Part shown: positions 1 through 5,421 of the stretch, one piece after another | Numbering within the stretch: the first letter of the stretch is position 1 | How the letters are laid out: every line of letters begins with the position of its first letter | NCBI GenBank assembly: GCA_013693735.1 | Contig: CP059255.1 | Span: 2,825,356 to 2,830,776 of the forward strand | Length of the DNA stretch: 5,421 nucleotides | Direction of reading: 5' to 3' | Source: Rhodoblastus sp. | Lineage (GTDB): Bacteria > Pseudomonadota > Alphaproteobacteria > Rhizobiales > Beijerinckiaceae | Program-made: the position numbers and the translations under genes | Notes under the pieces: generated by a model | The model's database searches: none | The model's input: only the letters and a program-made list of their open reading frames with translations | Told to the model about the DNA's origin: nothing

Positions 1-285
1 CTCGACGGTCGGGCTGAGGCCGAGATTGGCGTCGCGGATGGCGCGGTCGACGGCGCCGACCATTTGCTTGTCCCACACCTGCACGGCCAAAGCGCGGGGC
101 TCAGGCACCGAAATCGTCGCGACCTGCGTCAGATTCATCGACTGACCATAGGCCTCGACGCGGACCGGCTCCAGCAAGGAGGGCGTGGCGCGCCCCGTGC
201 GAAGGCCGTTGGTTTCATGCTTCAGCGAGGCGACGGACGCCTGCATTCGGCGCTTAAGGTCGGCGAGATCGAATTTGGCGGTCAT
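1..285 (-). CDS. frr: Ribosome recycling factor, N-terminal part (runs off the window)
   Basis: Ribosome recycling factor acts in the cytoplasm with EF-G to split the post-termination ribosome so that its subunits can be reused. The 95 codons present are open and undamaged. They read [15 protein letters not shown] at the start, then [19 protein letters not shown] (about residues 22-40), [40 protein letters not shown] and [12 protein letters not shown]. These match the family closely: the GLRTGRA segment, the VEAYG strand and the SVPEPR...VQVWDK...AIR.A.LGL.P core. The family is usually about 185 residues, so roughly the C-terminal half, including the rest of the long helical bundle, is missing off the left edge. 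The ATG at 283-285 is preceded by AGGA five bases upstream. The stop of the last mltG reading frame overlaps this start as ATGA. frr normally sits next to pyrH/tsf, so its place after mltG is unusual. Confidence 0.93.
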   Translation of the reverse strand, partial: MTAKFDLADLKRRMQASVASLKHETNGLRTGRATPSLLEPVRVEAYGQSMNLTQVATISVPEPRALAVQVWDKQMVGAVDRAIRDANLGLSPTVE

Positions 286-2422
286 GGCGATCCTGTTCTT
301 GCGACTGTCCAATCTTGACGAAACGCGGCGAGTCCCGTCGGCCCGGCGCGCTCAGCGCGCGGGCGCAGGTCCGGAACGGATTTCGGCGAATTGAGATCCC
401 AGTTCGCCATCTTCAAAGGATCGAGACGCGTGCCTTCGGACGCGTCGACGACGCGGGGTCGCTTCGGCGCTTCGGCGGGCGCGGCGACAGGCTGCGACGG
501 CGGCGCGTCGATGATGGGCAGAGCGCGCACGCCGCCTGTGATCGGCAGGGCGGAGGCCGCCGGCAGCCCGCCGGCATACTGGGCGGCGCGAGCGCGCAGG
601 TCCGCCTGACGGGCGGCGGAGACCGGGAAGGTGACCATCGGACCGCTGGCGGCGGAGCGCCTTGATCGGGATCGGGCTGGAGATCGAGCCCGCCTTCGGT
701 CACGGTGACGCCGACGATGTTGAAGCTGTCGACGACCGACTGGAAAGCATAGGGCGAGGCCGTCGCCGCGACGCTCGGGTCGGTCACGGGATCGGCGTCG
801 CCGGGAGCGACGTGGTCGAGCGCGGCGACGGATCGCGCGGCCGAAGGCGAGGCGGCCGGCGCGGCGGCCTCGATCGCCTGAGCGCCGGGCGCGGCGGCGG
901 AGGCCGGCGGGGGACGCCGCGAAAGCGAGCGCCATGCGGCCAGCCCAATCGCGCGAGGACTCAACCGGCGTCCGACGCGTCAGCCCCATCGCGGCGGCGG
1001 CGCGCTGAAGGTCGGGACCGGCGGTGATCGCGGCATGGGCGGCGTCGGCGACGCCAAGACGATCCGGCAACGCGCCGAAGGTGGGTCCGCCCTCTCCCGC
1101 GCCTCGGCGACGCGGGCGACCGGGGCGGCGGGCTGCGCCGGCTCGGCGGAGGCAGGCGCTTCGACGGTTCGGCCGCGTCCTCGACGGCGCGATCCTGGCG
1201 TCACGCTCGATCGAGCGCCAGCGCTGCACGTTGCGATTGTGATCGGCGAGCGTCGCCGCGAAGACGTGCCCGCCCGAACCGTCGGCGACGAAATAAAGGT
1301 CGTTCGTCCTCATCGGGTTGGCGGCGGCCTCCAGAGGCGCGGCCCGGATTGGCGATCGGCCCCGGCGGCAGGCCGGAAATCACATAGGTGTTATAGGCGG
1401 TCGGCTGGGTGATCTCGGAGCGGGTGATGCCGCGCCCCAGGCTGCCTCGGCCGCCGACAAGGCCATAGACGATCGTGGGGTCCGATTGCAGCCGCATGCC
1501 CTTCGACAGGCGATTGACGAAGACGCTGGCGACGCGTGGACGCCCTCGGCCTTGCCGGTCTCCTTTTCGACGATCGAGGCGAGAGTCAAAAGCTCGTAGC
1601 TCGATTTGACCGGCAGGTTCGGCGCGCGCTTCTGCCAGACCTCTTCGAGAATGCGCGCTGCTGCTCGCGCATCAGCGCGAGGAATTTCTCGCGCGTCGTG
1701 CCGCGCGAGAAATTATAGGTGTTTGGGGCGAGCATGCCCTCCTTAGGCGTCTCCCTCACCTCGCCCACGAGCACGTCGTTGTCGCGCACGCGCTGAACGA
1801 TCTGTTCGCTGGTGAGCCCTTCGGGAATCGTCAGGGCGTGCTGGATCGACTTGCCGGTCAGCAAAACGTTGAGCGCGTCTTTGGGCGACGAATTCGCCTT
1901 GAACGCGAACTCGCCGGCGCGGACCTTGGACTGGAGATTCTGCAAATAGACGGCGACGCGCAGAATCGTCGAGTCGGCGATGACGCCTTCGCGTTCGAGC
2001 CTGGTCGAGAATGTCGGCGACGCCGGAGCCGGGCGTGACGAGCACGATCTTGTCGGCAGCCAACGGGCCCGGCGCATTGTAGAGACGGATGTAATAGGCG
2101 CCGACGCCGAGGCCGAGAAGGCCGAGAACGACCACGAAACTCAGAAGGCCGCTTAAGGCGCCCGAGAGCGAATCGCGGCGCTTCTTTTCTTTTCCTCGGG
2201 CGGCGGAGGCGCCGCTTCGGGCTGCAAAGCCTCATTGGGGCTGCGCAGCGACGCGCGCTTGGCGGATTTAGCGGGCTCTCTGGCGGTTTCTCGCGCGGCG
2301 CCGTCTTTGGCCGGATTGTCCTTCGCGCTCGCCTCTTCAAACGAGGGGCTCTTAGGCGAAACGCCCGAAGACGCGTCTTTCGCCCGATCGGCGCCGGTCG
2401 GATCGTCCGGGGTGTCCTTCAC
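282..2422 (-). CDS. mltG: Endolytic murein transglycosylase MltG (YceG family), interrupted by several apparent indels
   Basis: MltG is an inner-membrane lytic transglycosylase that cuts nascent peptidoglycan strands and so helps set glycan length. Pieces in order: a charged cytoplasmic leader from a GTG at 2420-2422 ([17 protein letters not shown] near 2200-2250); a membrane helix, [17 protein letters not shown] (about 2090-2140); a LysM-like/YceG N-terminal part, [16 protein letters not shown] to [13 protein letters not shown]; the catalytic core with [15 protein letters not shown], whose first Glu (codon 1566-1568) corresponds to the catalytic Glu of E. coli MltG; then [29 protein letters not shown] and [20 protein letters not shown]. 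After about 1200 comes an Ala/Pro-rich extension ending [14 protein letters not shown] and [13 protein letters not shown]. The frame changes near 2154, 2000, 1655, 1543, 1334, 1180, 1095, 895 and 650, with homology continuing across the core breaks, so sequencing indels are likely. The repaired protein would be about 710 residues, against about 340 in E. coli. The true stop may be at 282-284 or, after one more indel, at 352-354. Confidence 0.88.
291..294 (-). promoter_or_regulatory. Ribosome binding site of frr
   Basis: The minus strand reads CAGGATCGCC directly before the ATG of frr. AGGA lies five bases from the start codon, a normal Shine-Dalgarno position, which supports the chosen start. 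Confidence 0.6.
346..360 (-). repeat. GC hairpin at the 3' end of mltG
   Basis: A perfect inverted repeat with six-base arms (GCGCGC) around a TGA loop on the minus strand. It lies about 60 bases before the frr start. There is no T-tract, so it does not look like an intrinsic terminator. The TGA in the loop is one base out of the mltG frame seen here and could be the true mltG stop if a base has been lost just upstream. Confidence 0.4.
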
Positions 2423-2657
2423 TGTCAGCTCACTCTCGCTGGCGCGACCGCGCCGATTTCACGCCCGGCGCGCAATGCGCCGGTTGCTCCTCCGTGCGGA
2501 CGGCCGTCGAGCGGCTTCCGTCTTGCGCGCGGCCGAGCGCGGGCACGCGCGAACCCATGTCCGGCGCCGGCGCCTTCTGGTTACCCCGCGTCGCGCCCGT
2601 CGGCAACTGCGCGCTTGCGCGCGCTCCGTCGTCGCGCGGGCGGCCCGCCGAATAGGA
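2423..2657. other. GC-rich fabF-mltG gap with inverted repeats, no convincing gene
   Basis: This 235-base gap separates the fabF stop from the mltG GTG start. On the minus strand a 38-codon ATG frame (about 2558 down to 2440) has no recognisable content and I do not call it. Three inverted repeats stand out: a 7-bp stem with 5-base loop at 2465-2483, a GGCGCC-type palindrome at 2563-2574, and GCGCGC arms around TT at 2609-2622. None is followed by a T-run on the minus strand, so I see no clear terminator. I cannot identify a promoter. Confidence 0.5.
2465..2483 (-). repeat. Hairpin in the mltG leader
   Basis: Seven-base arms (CCGGCGC / GCGCCGG) flank a five-base loop. It sits about 45 bases upstream of the proposed mltG GTG start, in the leader of any fabF-mltG read-through transcript. 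No T-tract follows on the minus strand. It could be a transcript-stabilising stem or simply a by-product of high GC. Confidence 0.35.
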
Positions 2658-3911
<1,254 letters not shown>

Positions 3912-3917
3912 GCCACG

Positions 3918-3924
3918 CTCCTCC
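3918..3924 (-). promoter_or_regulatory. Ribosome binding site that fixes the fabF start
   Basis: The minus strand reads GGAGGAG six bases before the ATG at 3909-3911. This fixes the fabF start at MRRVVVTGLG, although the long uninterrupted frame begins only downstream of the two indels. Confidence 0.75.
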
Positions 3925-3962
3925 ACTTCCCACCGATCCCGGCCCGGGCGTCCAAAACGCGA

Positions 3963-3986
3963 AAGGGGCCGGCGAGCCGACCCCTT
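3963..3986 (-). terminator. Probable terminator or attenuator between acpP and fabF
   Basis: The minus-strand RNA would form a stem of about ten base pairs, with AAGGGG pairing with CCCCTT, one G-U pair and a further GC-rich segment closing on a CTCG tetraloop. It is followed by TTTCGCGTTTT, a broken T-rich tract. It lies about 70 bases after the acpP stop and 50 bases before fabF. ACP is needed in far larger amounts than the condensing enzyme, so partial termination here would fit. That role is inference; the stem itself is plain in the sequence. On the plus strand the stem is followed by CTTGTCATTCT, also moderately T-rich. Confidence 0.6.
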
Positions 3987-4051
3987 CTTGTCATTCTATC
4001 GGCGGTCGCCGCAAGCGAAACCGCCTTCAAGACTGGCTCAAGGCCCTTCGG

Positions 4052-4070
4052 GGCTCAGGCGGCCTGAGCC
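4052..4070 (-). repeat. Inverted repeat over the acpP stop codon
   Basis: Nine-base arms (GGCTCAGGC and GCCTGAGCC) surround a single central base. As RNA this gives eight pairs with a three-base loop. It covers the last acpP codons and the TGA. No T-run follows, so it may protect the 3' end of a short acpP message rather than terminate it; this is inference. Confidence 0.5.
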
Positions 4071-4293
4071 TTGGTGAGGAATTTCACGGCGTCGCCGACC
4101 GTCGTGATCGTCTCGGCGGCGTCGTCGGGAATCTCGACCCCGAACTCCTCCTCGAAGGCCATGACCAGCCGACGATGTCGAGGGAGTCGGCGCCCAGGTC
4201 GTCGATGAAATTCGCGCCCTCGACGACCTTGTCGGCGTCCACGCCGAGATGGTCGACGACGATCTTCTTCACGCGCTCGGCGACATCGCTCAT
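4055..4293 (-). CDS. acpP: Acyl carrier protein, with one apparent 1-base deletion
   Basis: ACP is the small acidic cytoplasmic protein that carries acyl intermediates on a 4'-phosphopantetheine arm between fatty-acid synthesis enzymes. The frame from ATG 4291-4293 reads [20 protein letters not shown] and continues to [11 protein letters not shown], where Ser37 of the DSLD motif is the attachment site. Just after this, near 4168-4171, one base appears to be missing: GTC GAG CTG would be expected, and GTCGGCTG is present. In the shifted frame the protein goes on as [19 protein letters not shown], then [18 protein letters not shown], and stops at 4055-4057. The repaired length is 79 residues, exactly right for the family. 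Because acpP is essential, a real truncation at this point is very unlikely. An AGGGG sequence lies about nine bases before the start. It sits between fabG and fabF, the usual position. Confidence 0.95.
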
Positions 4294-4482
4294 GTGTCTT
4301 TACCCCTGAGAGTGCTTATTCTGTCCGGCGGAGCCGGCGGGGCCGGCGTCCTGTCGCCGACCAAAACCGCGAGGCTCGTAACACGTTTTTAACCGCTGGC
4401 GAGGGCGGCGAAAGGCTGCGCGGCGCAGGAAAATGGTTCAAATATGACCCATTTCGGCCGGAGCCGGGCGCCGTCCGCGTCC
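4294..4482 (-). promoter_or_regulatory. fabG-acpP intergenic region, structured acpP leader and possible promoter
   Basis: This 189-base gap separates the fabG stop from the acpP start. It holds two AT-rich patches that stand out from the GC-rich surroundings: TTTGAACCATTTTCC near 4434-4448 and GGTTAAAAACGTGTTACG near 4377-4394 (minus-strand reading). A separate acpP promoter is common in bacteria, but I cannot place good -35 and -10 hexamers. Closer to acpP, 4325-4348 has three GCCGG-type units that can fold into GC-rich stems in the leader RNA. The acpP Shine-Dalgarno AGGGG is near 4303-4307. Confidence 0.3.
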
Positions 4483-5220
4483 TCAGATGCGCGCCATGCC
4501 GCCGTTCACATGGAGAGTCTGGCCGGTGACGTAGCCGGCTTCGGCGCTGGCAAGATAGACCACGGCGGCGGCGATGTCGGCCCCCTGCCCGAGCTTGCCG
4601 GCGGGCACCGAGGCGAGGATGCCTTCCTTCTGCTTGTCGTTCAACGCGTCGGTCATCGGGCTCTCGATGAAGCCGGGCGCGACGCAATTGACGGTGATGC
4701 CGCGGCTGGCCACTTCGGCGGCGAGCGACTTAGTCATGCCGATCAGGCCAGCTTTCGACGCGCAATAATTGGCCTGCCCCGGATTGCCGGTGACGCCGAC
4801 GACGGAGGTGATCGAAACGACGCGGCCGCTCTTGCGGCGCATCATCCCCTTGACCGCCGCGCGCGACAGGCGGAAAGCGGCCGACAGGTTGACGGCGATC
4901 ACCTTGTCCCAGTCCTCGTCCTTCATGCGCATGATCAGGCCGTCGCGCGTCAAACCAGCGTTGTTGACGAGAATGTCGAGGCCGCCCATCGCCTTCTCGG
5001 CGGCCGGCACGAGAGCCTCGACCTGCGCGGCGTCGGAAAGATCGCAGGGCAACACGTGGACGCGTTCGCCAAGTTCGGCCGCCAATGCGTCGAGCGCCTC
5101 CTTGCGGGTGCCCGAGAGCGCCACCGTCGCGCCCTGCGCATGCAGCGCACGGGCGATCGCGCCGCCGAGCCCGCCGCTGGCGCCGGTGACCAGCGCCGCC
5201 TTGCCGTTAAGATCGAACAT
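4483..5220 (-). CDS. fabG: 3-oxoacyl-[acyl-carrier-protein] reductase
   Basis: FabG reduces 3-oxoacyl-ACP to 3-hydroxyacyl-ACP with NADPH, the first reductive step of each elongation cycle. It is a cytoplasmic short-chain dehydrogenase/reductase, usually a tetramer. The frame is intact and 245 residues long, the normal family size. The Rossmann cofactor motif is VTGASGGLGG (residues 11-20), NNAG is at 86-89, the structural Asn is Asn111 (VNLSAAF), and the catalytic residues are Ser139 (SITSVVG), Tyr152 and Lys156 (NYCASKAGLIG). APGFIESPMTD and GQTLHVNGGMARI complete the substrate loop and C-terminus. An upstream in-frame ATG at 5242-5244 would add eight residues, but the ATG at 5218-5220 is chosen because TGGAGG precedes it by five bases and MFDLNGKAALVTG is the usual family start. 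fabD, often upstream, is not recognisable here. It is the only complete gene in the window without an indel. Confidence 0.97.
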   Translation of the reverse strand: MFDLNGKAALVTGASGGLGGAIARALHAQGATVALSGTRKEALDALAAELGERVHVLPCDLSDAAQVEALVPAAEKAMGGLDILVNNAGLTRDGLIMRMKDEDWDKVIAVNLSAAFRLSRAAVKGMMRRKSGRVVSITSVVGVTGNPGQANYCASKAGLIGMTKSLAAEVASRGITVNCVAPGFIESPMTDALNDKQKEGILASVPAGKLGQGADIAAAVVYLASAEAGYVTGQTLHVNGGMARI

Positions 5221-5225
5221 CGAGG

Positions 5226-5231
5226 CCTCCA
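5226..5231 (-). promoter_or_regulatory. Ribosome binding site that fixes the fabG start
   Basis: TGGAGG on the minus strand lies five bases before the ATG at 5218-5220. It falls inside the eight-codon extension that the upstream ATG at 5242-5244 would add, so it argues for the downstream start. Confidence 0.75.
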
Positions 5232-5246
5232 GAATCTGCTTCATCG

Positions 5247-5275
5247 CATCGACGTCAGCGACGACGCGGAGTCAA
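5247..5275 (-). promoter_or_regulatory. Possible fabG promoter
   Basis: On the minus strand CTTGACT gives a good alphaproteobacterial -35 element (TTGACT at 5270-5275). A 17-base spacer leads to TCGATG at 5247-5252, a poor match to a -10 element. The start of transcription would fall a few bases upstream of or within the extension before the fabG Shine-Dalgarno. The -35 is convincing on its own; the promoter as a whole is only a suggestion. Confidence 0.3.
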
Positions 5276-5287
5276 GCCGGGCGCGCG

Positions 5288-5303
5288 GCGCGCGGCCGCG
5301 CGC
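5288..5303. repeat. 16-base GC palindrome upstream of fabG
   Basis: A perfect palindrome, GCGCGCGGCCGCGCGC, lies just upstream of the possible -35 element. It could be a protein-binding site or a by-product of alternating GC sequence. The sequence alone does not decide. Confidence 0.35.
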
Positions 5304-5307
5304 TCCA

Positions 5308-5340
5308 TCAGCTTGGACGATAAGGCTCAGCCTTGGACGA
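5308..5340. repeat. Short tandem direct repeat with embedded hairpin
   Basis: TCAGCTTGGACGA at 5308-5320 recurs as TCAGCCTTGGACGA at 5327-5340, differing by one inserted C. Between and overlapping them, 5322-5334 is an inverted repeat (AAGGC, loop, GCCTT). On the minus strand both copies contain a TGA. This may be a small duplication at the 3' end of an upstream gene. Confidence 0.45.
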
Positions 5341-5421
5341 CAGGCTTGCGACCGGCGGCGGGGTCGCCAGGCTTCGCGGTCGGTCGCCGCGCCAGGCAAT
5401 CGCCGCGCCGCGCCTCCGAAA
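5327..5421 (-). other. Unassigned reading frame entering from the right edge
   Basis: On the minus strand one frame is open from the right edge to a TGA at 5327-5329. It ends with about 30 residues, including RRPTAKPGDPAAGRKPVVQG. It could be the C-terminus of an upstream gene, but I do not recognise it, and the other two minus frames are also open for most of this short stretch. It does not resemble the C-terminus of FabD, the gene that often precedes fabG. With indels common in this window, the frame itself is uncertain. Confidence 0.2.

Noticed and set aside
282..1313. A separate 343-codon minus-strand gene
   Set aside because: It begins in the middle of the conserved MltG domain ([13 protein letters not shown]) and ends with an MltG-like tail. 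It is a fragment of mltG, and its middle (about 650-900) is in the wrong frame.
2440..2558. A 38-codon ATG frame between fabF and mltG on the minus strand
   Set aside because: It is short, Arg-rich, without a clear Shine-Dalgarno or recognisable content, and of a kind common by chance at this GC content.
2609..2622. GCGCGC arms around TT as a terminator for fabF
   Set aside because: The loop is too small for the full stem and no T-run follows on the minus strand. Alternating GC repeats are frequent in this DNA.
4168..4171. Programmed ribosomal frameshifting in acpP
   Set aside because: There is no slippery heptamer at the break, the change fits a simple lost base in an expected GAG CTG, and similar breaks occur throughout neighbouring genes.
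4769..5323. A 184-codon plus-strand frame
   Set aside because: It is antisense to the intact fabG gene and has no family resemblance or ribosome binding site.

Overview
The window is a high-GC chromosomal segment in which every recognisable gene lies on the minus strand. Read in the direction of transcription (high to low coordinates) the order is fabG, acpP, fabF, mltG and the start of frr. The first three encode core type II fatty-acid synthesis: the ketoacyl-ACP reductase, the acyl carrier protein and ketoacyl-ACP synthase II. They are followed by a membrane-anchored endolytic murein transglycosylase (MltG/YceG) and then the first 95 codons of ribosome recycling factor, which runs off the left edge. 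The fabG-acpP-fabF-mltG order, the protein sequences (for example the MltG leader containing [17 protein letters not shown]) and the GC-rich third positions suggest an alphaproteobacterium of the Hyphomicrobiales (Rhizobiales), perhaps near the methylotrophic Methylocystaceae/Beijerinckiaceae. The order-level call is from memory of the families and is moderately firm; the family-level call is weak.

Layout: 5221-5421 is leader and upstream DNA with a possible fabG promoter, a short direct repeat and an unassigned reading frame. fabG is at 4483-5220 and is intact. 4294-4482 is a gap with AT-rich patches and a GC-rich acpP leader. acpP is at 4055-4293. 3912-4054 holds a strong hairpin, probably a terminator or attenuator that would lower fabF relative to acpP. 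fabF is at 2658-3911. 2423-2657 is a GC-rich gap with hairpins and no convincing gene. mltG is at about 282-2422, with an unusually long Ala/Pro-rich C-terminal extension. frr begins at 285.

The main caution is data quality. acpP, fabF and mltG are each broken by small indels: one in acpP, two in fabF that together restore the frame, and about eight or nine in mltG. Protein homology continues perfectly across each break by changing frame. Since acpP and normally fabF are essential, this looks like uncorrected sequencing indels rather than gene decay. I describe these genes as real, with their inferred repaired proteins, and not as pseudogenes.

I see no CRISPR array, tRNA, rRNA, insertion sequence, phage gene or defence system, and no sign of a new biological system. 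The points worth checking are the mltG-frr junction, the long MltG tail, the inter-gene hairpins and the clustered indels.
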